From: Aquihabitans sp. G128
GTDB lineage: Bacteria > Actinomycetota > Acidimicrobiia > Acidimicrobiales > Iamiaceae
Assembly (NCBI RefSeq): GCF_019048865.1
Contig: NZ_CP077604.1
Span: 2,294,001-2,358,000 of the forward strand
DNA: 64,000 bases
Direction of reading: 5' to 3'
The notes below the pieces were generated by a model, which saw only the letters and a list, made by a program, of their open reading frames with translations, had not been told where the DNA came from and did no database searches. The number at the start of each line of letters is the position of its first letter. Within the stretch, counting starts at the first letter, position 1. Below, one piece after another: positions 25,626 through 34,649 of the stretch. A program made the position numbers and the translations under genes.

Positions 25626-26909
25626 GTGCCCTCGTTCGCCCTCCTCGCATCCCTGGGCGTCCTGGCGGCGGTCCTGGTGGCGGTGGTGCGGGCCCCGGGC
25701 GGGCGCCGCGAGGTGGTGTGGGCGGCGCCCGCCGCCGCGCTGGTGCTGGCCACCGGGCTGGTGGGCCGCCACGAGGCGTGGGAGGCGCTCGACCGGCTGG
25801 CCCCGACGCTGCTCTTCCTGGCCGCCATGTTCGTGATCTCGAAGGTGGCCGACGCCGCCGGGCTCTTCGCCGTGGCGTCGGGCGCGATCGGGCGAGCCGG
25901 CCGGCGGGGACCGGGTGCCCTGCTCGCCACCGTCGCGGTCGGCGCGGTGGTGGTGACGACGGTGCTCAGCCTCGACGCCACCGCGGTGCTGTTCACGCCG
26001 GTGGTGGTGGCCGCCGTGCGGGGTCGACGCGACCGGGACCGCTCCTTGCTGGCGACGGTGTTCCTGGCCAACGGCGCCTCGCTGCTGCTCCCCGTGGCCA
26101 ACCTCACCAACCTGCTGGCCTTCGAACAGCTGGGGTTGACCTTCCCGGCCTTCGCCTCCCGCATGGCCCTGCCCACCGTGGCCGCCGCCGTGGTGATCAC
26201 CCTGGGCGCCCGGTTCCTGGCCCCGGCGGCGGAAGCCCCTGCGGCGAGGGCCCTCGGGGACGGGCCCGACGCCGGTGGCGCGGGCGCCGACCCGAGCGAG
26301 GCGCCGGCCACCGACGAGGCGTGGTGGGCCGGCGCCGGCCTCGTGGTGCTGCTGGTCGCCTTCGTCACGGCCTCGCTCGTCGGCATCGAGCCGGCCCTGG
26401 TGGCCGCCGCCGGAGCGGTCGTGCTCGGCGCGGTGGCGTGGCGGCGCCACGTGGTGGCCCCGGCGGTGTTGGCCCGGGCCGTCGATCCGGCCTTCCTCGC
26501 CTTCGTCGCTGCGCTCGGCATCGTCGTGGCCGCCCCGGCCGAGCAGGGCCTGACCCGCTTCGTGGCCGACCGGCTGCCCGACGGGCACGGCCTGGCGGCG
26601 CTGCTCGCCGTGGCCTTCGGCGCCGCCCTCCTCGCCAACCTGGTGACCAACCTCCCGGCCACCCTGGTGCTGCTCCCGGCCCTCGCCGGCCGGGGGCCCG
26701 GCCTCCTGCTCGCCGCGCTGATCGGCGTGAACATCGGCCCGAACCTCACCATCACCGGTTCGCTCGCCACCCTGCTCTGGCGTCGGATCGTGCGGGCCGA
26801 GGGCGTCGAGCCGCCGCTGCGCTCCTTCGTGCGCACCACCGTCCTGACCACCCCGCTCGCCATCGCGGCCGCCACCACCGCCCTGTGGGCCACCGGCCGC
26901 TTCCCCTGA
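25626..26909 (+). CDS. ArsB/SLC13-type ion permease
   Basis: A 427-residue transporter with about eleven helices in two halves separated by a soluble acidic linker (residues about 205-230). The paired hairpins V-L-S-L-D-A-T-A-V-L-F-T-P-V-V and N-L-V-T-N-L-P-A-T-L-V-L-L-P, plus F-L-A-N-G-A-S-L-L-L-P-V-A-N-L-T-N-L, are typical of the ArsB/NhaD superfamily. Arsenite, other anions or dicarboxylates are possible substrates. No arsenic genes are nearby, so the ArsB name is structural only. Confidence 0.78.
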   Translation: MPSFALLASLGVLAAVLVAVVRAPGGRREVVWAAPAAALVLATGLVGRHEAWEALDRLAPTLLFLAAMFVISKVADAAGLFAVASGAIGRAGRRGPGALLATVAVGAVVVTTVLSLDATAVLFTPVVVAAVRGRRDRDRSLLATVFLANGASLLLPVANLTNLLAFEQLGLTFPAFASRMALPTVAAAVVITLGARFLAPAAEAPAARALGDGPDAGGAGADPSEAPATDEAWWAGAGLVVLLVAFVTASLVGIEPALVAAAGAVVLGAVAWRRHVVAPAVLARAVDPAFLAFVAALGIVVAAPAEQGLTRFVADRLPDGHGLAALLAVAFGAALLANLVTNLPATLVLLPALAGRGPGLLLAALIGVNIGPNLTITGSLATLLWRRIVRAEGVEPPLRSFVRTTVLTTPLAIAAATTALWATGRFP

Positions 26910-27031
26910 CGGCGGCAGCCGCCGCCGCGATCGGAGTTCCGGAGCCTGCGGGGGTAGGTTGGTCGACCGGGTACGGCTGCGCCACCGGCGAGCCCGTGGC
27001 CCGCACCCCGTCCTCCGGAGGCCGTCCGCCG

Positions 27032-28933
27032 ATGCTGTTGGAATCGATCGAATCGCCGGCCGACCTTCGTGTGCTCGACGAGCAGCAGCTCACGGTCCTG
27101 GCCGCCGAGATCCGGGCCCAGATCGTCTTCTCGGTGGCGAAGAGCGGCGGCCACCTGGGCTCCAACCTGGGCGTCGTCGAGCTCACCCTCGCCCTGCACC
27201 GCGTGTTCGACTCGCCCACCGATCGCATCCTGTGGGACACCGGCCACCTGGCCTACGTCCACAAGATGGTCACCGGCCGCCAGGCCGAGTTCGACACGCT
27301 GCGCCAGGAGAACGGGCTCTCCGGCTACCCCAGCCAGGCCGAGTCCGAGCACGACTGGATCGAGAACAGCCACGCCACCACCGCGCTGTCCTACGCCCAC
27401 GGGCTGGCCATGGCCGAGGACCTGCGCCTCGACGCCGCCCGGGCCGCAGGCGAGGTCACCGAGCGGCGCGAGGTGGTGGCGGTCATCGGCGACGGCGCCC
27501 TCACCGGCGGCATGGCCTACGAAGCGCTGAACAACCTGGGCCACAGCGGCCGCAAGGCCATCATCATCCTCAACGACAACGGGCGGTCCTACGCCCCCAC
27601 CGTCGGCCGCCTGACCTCCACGGTCTCGCGGGTGCGGCTCGACCCCCGGTACCTGCGCCAGCGGCGCCGGGCCGAGGAGATCGTCCGCCAGCTCCCCATG
27701 GTCGGCCAGCACGTGGCGTGGGGCCTGGCCGGGGCGCGCGCCGGGCTGCGCGAGATGTTCGAGCCGCCGATCTTCTTCGAGACGCTCGGCGTCCGCTACA
27801 GCGGCCCGTTCGACGGCCACGACATCGCCCGCATGGAGGAGGCGCTGCGCAACGCCGCCGAGTTCGACGGTCCCGTGGTGGTCCACGTGCTCACCACCAA
27901 GGGCAAGGGCTACCCGCCGGCGGAGCAGGACGAGGAGCAGCGCCTCCACGACGCCAAGGTGTTCAACCCCGAGGTCGGCCCGCAGCCGTCCGGGGTGCCG
28001 GCCAAGCCCAGCTACACCGGCGCCTTCACCGAGGCCATCGTGAAGGAGGCCGAGGCCCGGCCCGAGCTGGTGGCCATCACCGCCGCCATGCCCGGCTCCA
28101 CCGGCCTGCTGCCCTTCGAGGAGCGCTTCCCGGACCGCTTCGTCGACGTCGGCATCGCCGAGCAGCACGCCGTCACCGCGGCGGCCGGCATGGCCATGGG
28201 CGGCCTCCGCCCGGTGGTGGCCATCTACTCCACGTTCCTCACCCGGGCCTTCGACCAGGTCAACCTCGACGTGGGCCTCCACGGCCTGCCCGTGGTCCTC
28301 GCCCTCGACCGGGCCGGCATCACCGGCGACAACGGCGCCTCGCACCACGGCGTGCTCGACCTCGTGCTCCTGTCGAAGGTGCCGGGGCTGACCATGTTCG
28401 CCCCGTCGTCCTACCAGGAGCTGCAGGTCATGCTGCACGACGCCCTGGAGCTGCCCGGCCCGTCCTCGCTGCGCTGGGCCAACACCCCGGCGCCGGTGGT
28501 CGAGGAGCACGAGGTCGGCCACGGGCTCCAGGCCCGCAAGGCCCGCTCCGGCGGCGACGTGTGCCTGGTCGGCGTCGGCAAGATGCTCGGCCCCTGCCTG
28601 GCCGCCGCCGAGCTGCTGGCGGCCGAGGGCATCGAGGCCACCGTGTGGGACCCCCGCGTGGTCAAGCCGCTCGACCCCGAGCTGCTCGCCGACGCTGCCT
28701 CCTTCGACCACGTCCTCACCGCCGAGGACGGCCTGCGCGAGGGCGGCATCGGCTCCGCCATCGCCGCCCAGGTCGCCCGCCTCACCGCCGGCACCGGCCG
28801 CACCCCCCGCGTCGAGGTCTGCGGCACCCCCACCGAGTTCATCCCCCAGGCCAAGCCCGACGCCATCCTCGCCCACCTCGGCCTCGACCCCGAGGGCCTC
28901 GCCGCCTCCACCAAGGCCCTCCTCGACGCCTGA
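27032..28933 (+). CDS. dxs: 1-deoxy-D-xylulose-5-phosphate synthase
   Basis: A 633-residue DXS, the first enzyme of the MEP isoprenoid pathway, condensing pyruvate and glyceraldehyde-3-phosphate with thiamine diphosphate. Motifs are S-G-G-H-L-G-S-N-L-G near residue 40, the TPP-binding G-D-G-A-L-T-G-G-M-A-Y-E-A-L-N-N, N-D-N-G-R-S-Y-A-P-T-V-G, and catalytic Glu in D-V-G-I-A-E-Q-H-A-V-T. Length is normal. The ATG lies 12 nt after CCGGAGG, a rather distant ribosome binding site. Palindrome array B begins 35 nt after the stop. Confidence 0.96.
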   Translation: MLLESIESPADLRVLDEQQLTVLAAEIRAQIVFSVAKSGGHLGSNLGVVELTLALHRVFDSPTDRILWDTGHLAYVHKMVTGRQAEFDTLRQENGLSGYPSQAESEHDWIENSHATTALSYAHGLAMAEDLRLDAARAAGEVTERREVVAVIGDGALTGGMAYEALNNLGHSGRKAIIILNDNGRSYAPTVGRLTSTVSRVRLDPRYLRQRRRAEEIVRQLPMVGQHVAWGLAGARAGLREMFEPPIFFETLGVRYSGPFDGHDIARMEEALRNAAEFDGPVVVHVLTTKGKGYPPAEQDEEQRLHDAKVFNPEVGPQPSGVPAKPSYTGAFTEAIVKEAEARPELVAITAAMPGSTGLLPFEERFPDRFVDVGIAEQHAVTAAAGMAMGGLRPVVAIYSTFLTRAFDQVNLDVGLHGLPVVLALDRAGITGDNGASHHGVLDLVLLSKVPGLTMFAPSSYQELQVMLHDALELPGPSSLRWANTPAPVVEEHEVGHGLQARKARSGGDVCLVGVGKMLGPCLAAAELLAAEGIEATVWDPRVVKPLDPELLADAASFDHVLTAEDGLREGGIGSAIAAQVARLTAGTGRTPRVEVCGTPTEFIPQAKPDAILAHLGLDPEGLAASTKALLDA

Positions 28934-28967
28934 GCCCTCTCCCCATTCCGGTCCGGTTGCGGGCCGG

Positions 28968-29012
28968 ATTCCTGTCACGAGGGGTCGCTCTGCGACCCCA
29001 GACGACGGGAAT
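28968..29012. repeat. 45-nt palindrome B1
   Basis: Architecture 9-5-6-5-6-5-9: outer arms ATTCCTGTC/GACGGGAAT, inner arms GGGTCG/CGACCC, separated by two opposing 5-nt bulges and a 5-nt loop. Confidence 0.85.
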
Positions 29013-29027
29013 GGACGGGAGTGCTGG

Positions 29028-29072
29028 ATTCCTGTCACTGCGGGTCGGATGGCGACCCCGGGCGACAGGAAT
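29028..29072. repeat. 45-nt palindrome B2
   Basis: Same 9-5-6-5-6-5-9 layout: ATTCCTGTC/GACAGGAAT outside (perfect), GGGTCG/CGACCC inside, loop GATGG. Bulge bases differ from B1. The rest of the gap to 29217 is featureless. Confidence 0.85.
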
Positions 29073-29217
29073 CGGCGGCACCGAACCCGCGACCGAGGTC
29101 TCGACAGCGAGCCGACCAGCGGCCAACATGGCCGACGCGCCCGGGCTCGACGCCGGGTGCAGCCACCTTCCCCGTTCGTGCCGCGCACCCTCCGGGTGCC
29201 GCCCGTCGGAGGTGGAC

Positions 29218-30136
29218 GTGTCAGAAGCAGCGCTCGTTCGGGTCGCCCAGACCCAGCACGGGCTGATCAGTCGACGCCAAGCGCTCGAGGCCGGCGTGTC
29301 GACGGAGGCCATCAAGCGGCGCCTGCGGACCGGCCGCTGGCTCCTGTGCGGGCGCGGGGTGTACTGCGTCGGCGGCGCACCGACCACCTGGCACCAACAG
29401 GTGCTCGCCGCCTGCCTCTCGGCCGGGCCCGACGTCGTGGCCAGCCATCGAAGCGCCGCCCGGCTGTGGGGCCTCGTCAGCGCCGATGGTCGGATGGAGC
29501 TGACCGTCGCCGGCGAGCGTCGGGTGCGCGTCCCTCGGACCCGCGTCCACCAGTCGATCCTCCTCCCCGCACTCGATCGAACCACCTGCGACGGCGTGCC
29601 CACGACGACGGTGGCTCGGACGCTGGCCGACGTCGCCAGCCACCAGGACGCACAGACCGTCGGGCTGTGGATCGATGGTGCGATCCGTTCGGGGAGGCTC
29701 GACCTGCTCGACCTCCGGAGCTGCCTCGCCCGCCTGTCCGGCCCCGGACGACGGGACCTCCGACCGCTGCGCAGCGCGTTGGAGCGGCGCCTCCCGGGCT
29801 GGGACCCAGGTGATTCCGAGTTGGAGGCTCGCGCCCTGCGCGCACTCGACGACGCCGGCCTGCCCGCCCCCGTCCAACAGCATCCCGTCCGCCGCCCAGA
29901 CGGCGAACCCGCGCTCATCGACCTCGCCTACCCGCCGCAACTCGTGGCCATCGAGACCGAAGGCTGGGAGCACCACGGCACGCGGGGCCTTCGAGCGCGA
30001 CCGCATCCGGCGCAACGAGCTCACCCTGCTCGGCTGGGACGTCTACCAGTTCACGTGGGACATGTCCGACGCCCAGTTGGTTCGGACGGTCCGCACGGCC
30101 CTCGAGCGAGCCGCCCGCCGTGGCCCTCGTCGTTGA
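29218..30136 (+). CDS. AbiEi-like winged-helix plus DUF559 (PD-(D/E)XK) protein, frame broken once
   Basis: About 305 residues. GTG 29218 has GGAGG 5-6 nt upstream. The N-terminus is an AbiEi-type domain (H-G-L-I-S-R-R-Q-A-L-E-A-G then G-R-G-V-Y). The C-terminus is a Vsr/DUF559 nuclease-like fold: D in A-L-I-D-L-A-Y-P, then I-E-T-E-G-W-E-H-H-G-T-R and, after the shift, A-F-E-R-D-R-I-R-R-N-E-L-T-L-L-G-W-D-V-Y-Q-F-T-W. The shift is one extra G in 29984-29987. No AbiEii toxin is adjacent. Palindromes B1-B2 precede it and B3-B4 follow it. Confidence 0.75.
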
Positions 30137-30147
30137 CCTGCGCCGAT

Positions 30148-30168
30148 CGACCCCCGAACGACAGGAAT
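30148..30168. repeat. Half copy of palindrome B
   Basis: Right half of the B element (CGACCC, 6-nt spacer, GACAGGAAT) starting 12 nt after the DUF559 stop codon, with no matching left half. Confidence 0.6.
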
Positions 30169-30180
30169 CCGGTCTCGACG

Positions 30181-30225
30181 TTTCCCGTCGCCCGGGGTCG
30201 CATGGCGACCCTCAGTGACAGGAAT
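30181..30225. repeat. 45-nt palindrome B3
   Basis: Same 45-nt layout; outer arms TTTCCCGTC/GACAGGAAT pair at 7 of 9 positions, inner arms GGGTCG/CGACCC perfect, loop CATGG. Confidence 0.82.
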
Positions 30226-30240
30226 GCGGGTGGACCACGA

Positions 30241-30285
30241 GTTCCTGTCGGCTGGGGTCGCATGGCGACCCTGAGCGACAGGAAT
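30241..30285. repeat. 45-nt palindrome B4
   Basis: GTTCCTGTC/GACAGGAAT outside (8 of 9 paired), GGGTCG/CGACCC inside, loop CATGG. It ends 13 nt before the convergent cystathionine gamma-synthase stop. Confidence 0.82.
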
Positions 30286-30298
30286 CGGCCGCCGGGGG

Positions 30299-31445
30299 TC
30301 AGGGGGTGAGGGCTTGGGTGAGGTCGTCGAGGAGGTCGGCGGGGTCTTCGATGCCGACGGAGAGGCGGACGAGGTCGGCGGGGACCTCGTTGGTGGTGCC
30401 GGCCACCGACGAGTGGGTCATGCGGCCGGGGTGCTCGATGAGGCTCTCGACCGCGCCGAGTGACTCGGCGAGGGTGAACACGCGGGTGCGGGCGCAGACG
30501 TCGAGGGCGGCCTGCTCGCCGGCGGCGAGGCGGAACGACACCATGCCGCCGAAGCCCGACATCTGGCGGGCGGCCACGTCGTGGCCGGGGTGCGTCGGCA
30601 GGCCGGGCCAGCGGACCTCGGCCACCGCGGGGTGGTCCACCAGCAGCGCGGCGACGGCGGCCGCCGAGGCGGAGTGGCGCTCCATGCGCAGGGCGAGCGT
30701 GCGGGCCCCGCGGTGGACGAGGTAGCAGTCGAAGGGCCCGGGCACCGCGCCGGCGGCGTTATGCAGGAAGCCGACCCGCTCCGCCAGCCGCTCGTGCGAG
30801 GAGGCCACGAAGCCGCCGACCACGTCGCTGTGGCCGCCGAGGTACTTGGTGGTGGAGTGGACCACGGCGTCGGCGCCGAGGGCGAGCGGCTGCTGGAGCG
30901 CCGGCGTGGCGAACGTGTTGTCGACCACCACCACCGCGCCGCGGGCGTGGGCCAGCTCGCAGACCGCGGCGATGTCGACGATGGCGAGCAGCGGGTTGGT
31001 GGGCGTCTCCACCCACACCATGCGGGTCTCGGGTCGCCAGGCGGCGGCGACGGCATCGAGGTCCGACAGGTCGACGGTGTCGATGCGGGTGCCGGCCGGG
31101 GCGTGGACCTGCAGGGCCAGGCGGACCGTGCCGCCGTAGGCGTCGTTCGGCATCAGCACGTGCTCGCCGGGGGCCACCGTGCGCAGCAGGGCGTCCTCGG
31201 CGGCCAGCCCCGAGGCGAAGGCGAACCCGTTCGAAGCGCCCTCCAGCTCGGCCAGGTGGGCCTCCAGCGCAGCGCGTGGGGTTGCCGGAGCGGGCGTACT
31301 CGAACCCACGGATGCCGCCCACGCCGTCCTGGGCGAAGGTCGACGCCACGGAGATGGGCGGGACCACCGCCCCGGTGACGGGGTCGGCGGGGCCGGCGCC
31401 GTGCACGCAACGGGTGGCGAAGCCTCGCCCGGTCAGGTCGTCCAT
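30299..31445 (-). CDS. Cystathionine gamma-synthase/lyase family enzyme, frame broken once
   Basis: About 382 residues, PLP-dependent Cys/Met metabolism family. The N-terminus (from ATG 31445, GAGGAA upstream) reads G-F-A-T-R-C-V-H-G and Y-A-R-S-G-N-P-T-R; the catalytic Lys is in V-H-S-T-T-K-Y-L-G-G-H-S-D. Between N-P-T-R and A-A-L-E-A-H-L two bases are missing at 31272-31277 (expected CGCGCG, found CGCG). Directly downstream of cystathionine beta-synthase (50-nt gap), it could act as cystathionine gamma-lyase in reverse transsulfuration or as gamma-synthase (MetB); sequence alone does not decide. Confidence 0.88.
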
Positions 31446-31495
31446 GGGTTCCTCGGGGGGGATCGGTTGGATCGGGGTGGTCGGTCGGGTCGTGA

Positions 31496-33154
31496 TCACG
31501 AGCGGGTGCCGCGGGCGCTGGCGAGGGCCCCCAGCAGGTCGGCGCGGCTGACGACGGCGACGGGGTGGCCGCCGTCGAGCACCAGGGCGGCGGGGGCGGT
31601 CTCGAGCCGGGCGGCCACCGAAGCCAGCGACTCGCCGATGCCGACGGTGGGCAGCGGTGCACCCATGACCGAGCCGACGGGCTGGTCGAGCACGCCCGGG
31701 TCGGCCACCGCGGCGCCGAGCAGGAAGCGCTCGTCGACGGATCCGACCACCTCGGCGAGCACCACCGGCGGCTCGTGCTTCACCACCGGCATCTGGCTGA
31801 CGCCGTACTCGCGCAGGATCTCGATGGCGACCCGCACGGTCTCGTCCGGGTGGGTGTGCACGAGGGAGGGCAGCCCGGGGTCGCGCTCGCGCACCAGGTC
31901 CCCCACCGTCGGGCCGGTGGCCCGGAGGAAGCCGTGGTCGGCCATCCAGCCGTCGTCGTAGAGCTTGGACAGGTAGCCGCGACCGGAGTCGGGGATGTGC
32001 ACGACCACCACCGCGTCGGCGGGCAGGCCCTCGGCCACCCGCAGCGCGGCGGCGACGGCGGTGCCGCCGGAGCCGCCGATGAGGAGGCCCTCCTCGCGCG
32101 TGACGCGACGGGCGGTGGCGAAGCTCTCGGCGTCGCTCACGGCGATGACCTGGTCGACCACCGACGGGTCGTAGGTGGACGGCCAGAAGTCCTCGCCGAT
32201 GCCCTCGACGAGGTAGGGCCGGCCGCTGCCGCCGGAGTAGACCGACCCGTCGGGGTCGGCCCCGATGACCTGGATGGCCGGGTCCTGCTCCTTGAGGTAG
32301 CGGCCGATGCCCGAGATGGTGCCGCCCGTCCCGACGCCGCAGACGAAGTGCGTGATCCGTCCGGCCGTCTGGCGCCAGATCTCGGGGCCGGTGGTGTCGT
32401 ACTGGGCCTGGGGGTTGTCGGGGTTGTGGTACTGGTCGGGCTTCCAGGCGCCGGGCACGTCTCGGGCCAGCCGGGCCGACACCGAGTAGTAGGAGTCGGG
32501 GTGCTCGGGCTCCACCGAGGTGGGGCACACGATCACCTCGGCGCCGTAGGCCCGCAGCTGGGCGATCTTGTCCGGCGCCACCTTGTCCGGGCACACGAAG
32601 ATGCACGAGTAGCCGCGCCGGGCCGCCACGATGGCCAGCCCCACGCCGGTGTTGCCGCTCGTGGGCTCGACGATGGTGCCGCCGGGCTGGAGCCGGCCGT
32701 CGGCCTCGGCGGCGGTGATCATGGCCAGCGCCGGTCGGTCCTTCGACGAGAAGCCGGGGTTGTAGAGCTCGAGCTTGGCCACGACGTGGCAGTCGACGTT
32801 GCGGGCGCTGCGGTCGAGGCGGACCATCGGCGTGTTGCCGATCAGCGCCAGCAGGTCGTCGGCGACGTCCATGGCCGGTCCGGCGTCGGTGAGCGGGTGC
32901 ACCACCACGCCGTCGATGGCCCCGGCGCCGTCGGCGTAGAGGGCGACGGGCAACCCGTGCTCGTGCAGCTCCTGAGCCACGGGCGTGGCCTCGGCGGCCG
33001 AGCCGGCCACCCCGACGCGGCGCGGGATGTGGCCCCGGAGGTCGGCGAAGACGCCGGTCAGCGCACCGCCCGGGACCAGGTGCTCGGTCCGGCGGGCCCG
33101 CAGGGCCAGGCCCACGGGCACCTCGACGTCGCCGACCACGAGCAGGAGGTCCAT
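31496..33154 (-). CDS. Cystathionine beta-synthase with CBS pair and N-terminal extension
   Basis: A 552-residue protein. The PLP fold from about residue 95 has L-I-G-N-T-P-M-V-R-L, catalytic Lys in F-S-S-K-D-R-P, S-G-N-T-G, and the phosphate loop G-T-G-G-T-I-S-G-I-G. Residues about 425-550 hold two CBS motifs. The first 94 residues are coding-like but unfamiliar, with no clear Rossmann loop. Internal ATG 32872 would give the conventional start; neither start has a good ribosome binding site. The enzyme condenses homocysteine and serine to cystathionine and precedes the gamma-lyase/synthase gene. Confidence 0.9.
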   Translation of the reverse strand: MDLLLVVGDVEVPVGLALRARRTEHLVPGGALTGVFADLRGHIPRRVGVAGSAAEATPVAQELHEHGLPVALYADGAGAIDGVVVHPLTDAGPAMDVADDLLALIGNTPMVRLDRSARNVDCHVVAKLELYNPGFSSKDRPALAMITAAEADGRLQPGGTIVEPTSGNTGVGLAIVAARRGYSCIFVCPDKVAPDKIAQLRAYGAEVIVCPTSVEPEHPDSYYSVSARLARDVPGAWKPDQYHNPDNPQAQYDTTGPEIWRQTAGRITHFVCGVGTGGTISGIGRYLKEQDPAIQVIGADPDGSVYSGGSGRPYLVEGIGEDFWPSTYDPSVVDQVIAVSDAESFATARRVTREEGLLIGGSGGTAVAAALRVAEGLPADAVVVVHIPDSGRGYLSKLYDDGWMADHGFLRATGPTVGDLVRERDPGLPSLVHTHPDETVRVAIEILREYGVSQMPVVKHEPPVVLAEVVGSVDERFLLGAAVADPGVLDQPVGSVMGAPLPTVGIGESLASVAARLETAPAALVLDGGHPVAVVSRADLLGALASARGTRS

Positions 33155-33175
33155 GGCGGGGACGCTATCGGGGAG

Positions 33176-33874
33176 CTACTCCGTGTAGAAGGGGTTCTCG
33201 CCGGCGTCGTGGTCGGTGGCGTCGACGACCTCAGTGATCTCGGGGATGTGCTCGAGGATGCTCTTCTGGATGCCCTCGCGGAGGGTGAGGGCGCTGACGG
33301 CGCAGCCCTGGCAGCCGCCGCCCATGGTGACGACGGCCTTGGTGTCGACGACCTGCTCGAGCTTGGCGAAGCCGCCGTGCGAGGCCAGCGAGGGGTTGAT
33401 CGACTGGTCGAGCAGCTGGTTGATGCGCTCGGTGACGGTGCCGGACAGCTCGACGTCGTAGCCCGTCAGCGGATCGGGGCGGTTGGGGTTGCGGATCACG
33501 AGGCCGCCCTGCCCGGCTGCCGACGGCAGGTCCAGCGTGGCGCCCCAGAGCGGGTCGACGCTGTCGACCGGGATCATGACGACCAGCTCGCCCTGCTGGT
33601 AGATCAGGTCGTCCGGCTCGGCCGAGGCCCGCTCCTCGAACGACAGGTCGTAGGCGTACTCGACGCCCTTGACGCCCGTGACCTCCACCCGGAGGGCGAG
33701 CGACTCGGGATCGTCCTCGGCGGCGAGGATGCCGAGCACCTGCTCGAGGGCGGTCTCGGAGACCCGCAGCGGCACGGCCTTGCCGGCCGGGGCCGGGCTG
33801 GTGGCGCCGTCCGGAGCCGCGGCCTCGGAGGCGTCGCTGGGCAGGGTCTCGGTGGTGGTGGCTGCGTCGTCCAT
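33176..33874 (-). CDS. NfuA-like Fe-S carrier (A-type plus NifU C-terminal domains)
   Basis: A 232-residue protein. After a disordered Ala/Thr/Asp-rich lead (1-35) comes an A-type (HesB-like) scaffold region (V-S-E-T-A-L-E-Q-V-L through V-D-S-V-D-P-L-W-G-A-T-L-D-L) without its cluster Cys. A NifU C-terminal domain follows, with M-G-G-G-C-Q-G-C-A-V-S-A-L-T-L. The CxxC pair binds a 4Fe-4S cluster across a dimer, as in NfuA, which delivers clusters to client enzymes. MoaA and other Fe-S proteins in the window are potential clients (inference). Confidence 0.88.
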   Translation of the reverse strand: MDDAATTTETLPSDASEAAAPDGATSPAPAGKAVPLRVSETALEQVLGILAAEDDPESLALRVEVTGVKGVEYAYDLSFEERASAEPDDLIYQQGELVVMIPVDSVDPLWGATLDLPSAAGQGGLVIRNPNRPDPLTGYDVELSGTVTERINQLLDQSINPSLASHGGFAKLEQVVDTKAVVTMGGGCQGCAVSALTLREGIQKSILEHIPEITEVVDATDHDAGENPFYTE

Positions 33875-33983
33875 GGCGGGGACCAGGCTACCGGGGCACC
33901 GCCGCGAACCCCTCGGCCCGCGGTCCGCTCCCCGGCACGGCGGCCGTAGAGTCACGTCCGACCGCTCCCCGACGGAGGCTCCC

Positions 33984-34649
33984 GTGCTGATCATCTTCGG
34001 CTTCCGCATCCGGCTCCGCACCACGGGCCAGATCACCTTCTTCTGCCCGAAGGAGGGCGGCGACCGGCTGGGCGACCAGCGGGTGGCCCGCCGCTGGTTC
34101 ACCATCTTCTTCATCCCGATCATCCCGCTGAACCAGGTGGGCGAGCTGGTGGAGTGCACGAGCTGCAAGACCCGCTACGAGCCACACGTCGCCGACCAGC
34201 CCACCACCGCCTCGCTGTCGGAGATCCTGGGCAACGCGGTGCGGGTGCTCACCGCGATGGTCGTGCGCACCGGCGACCCGCAGGACGCCGCCATGCGAGA
34301 GGCGGCGGTGGCGCTCACCCGCACCGTGGCCGCCGACTACGACGACGCCACCCTCACCGGCGACGTCATGGCCGTCGACCCGGCCTACGCCGAGCAGTAC
34401 GTGGCACCGCTGGCCGACGGCATCCAGGTCGGCGGCAAGGAGCGCCTGCTCTCGGACCTCGTCCGCGTGGCGCTGGCCGCCGGCACCATCACGCCGGACC
34501 AGCGTCGGGTGATCGACCTGGCCGGCCGGGGCATGGACCTCACGCCCGCCCACGTGACGGGCATCGTGAGCAGCGTGGCGTCGGCCCGCAGCCCGGAGCC
34601 CCAGCCGCCACAGCCGCCCGTGCCCCCCGCCGACGGGGGCGAGGCCTGA
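33984..34649 (+). CDS. Zinc-ribbon protein with TerB-like helical domain
   Basis: A 221-residue protein. The first 70 residues look like a zinc-ribbon segment interrupted by a hydrophobic stretch: F-F-C-P-K, then W-F-T-I-F-F-I-P-I-I-P-L, then C-T-S-C-K-T-R-Y. Residues about 80-200 are helical and resemble TerB/DUF533-type acidic domains. The tail is Pro-rich. GTG 33984 has GGAGG 6 nt upstream. Function unknown. Its stop overlaps the SDR ATG (TGATG), so the two genes are coupled. Confidence 0.7.
   Translation: MLIIFGFRIRLRTTGQITFFCPKEGGDRLGDQRVARRWFTIFFIPIIPLNQVGELVECTSCKTRYEPHVADQPTTASLSEILGNAVRVLTAMVVRTGDPQDAAMREAAVALTRTVAADYDDATLTGDVMAVDPAYAEQYVAPLADGIQVGGKERLLSDLVRVALAAGTITPDQRRVIDLAGRGMDLTPAHVTGIVSSVASARSPEPQPPQPPVPPADGGEA

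Noticed and set aside
25541..29188. A 1215-codon open frame on the minus strand opposite the permease and dxs
   Set aside because: Antisense shadow of codon-biased high-GC genes; no domain, and dxs on the other strand is unmistakable.
29218..30136. AbiE-type toxin-antitoxin operon
   Set aside because: Only an AbiEi-like N-terminal domain is present; there is no adjacent AbiEii nucleotidyltransferase, and the C-terminus is nuclease-like.
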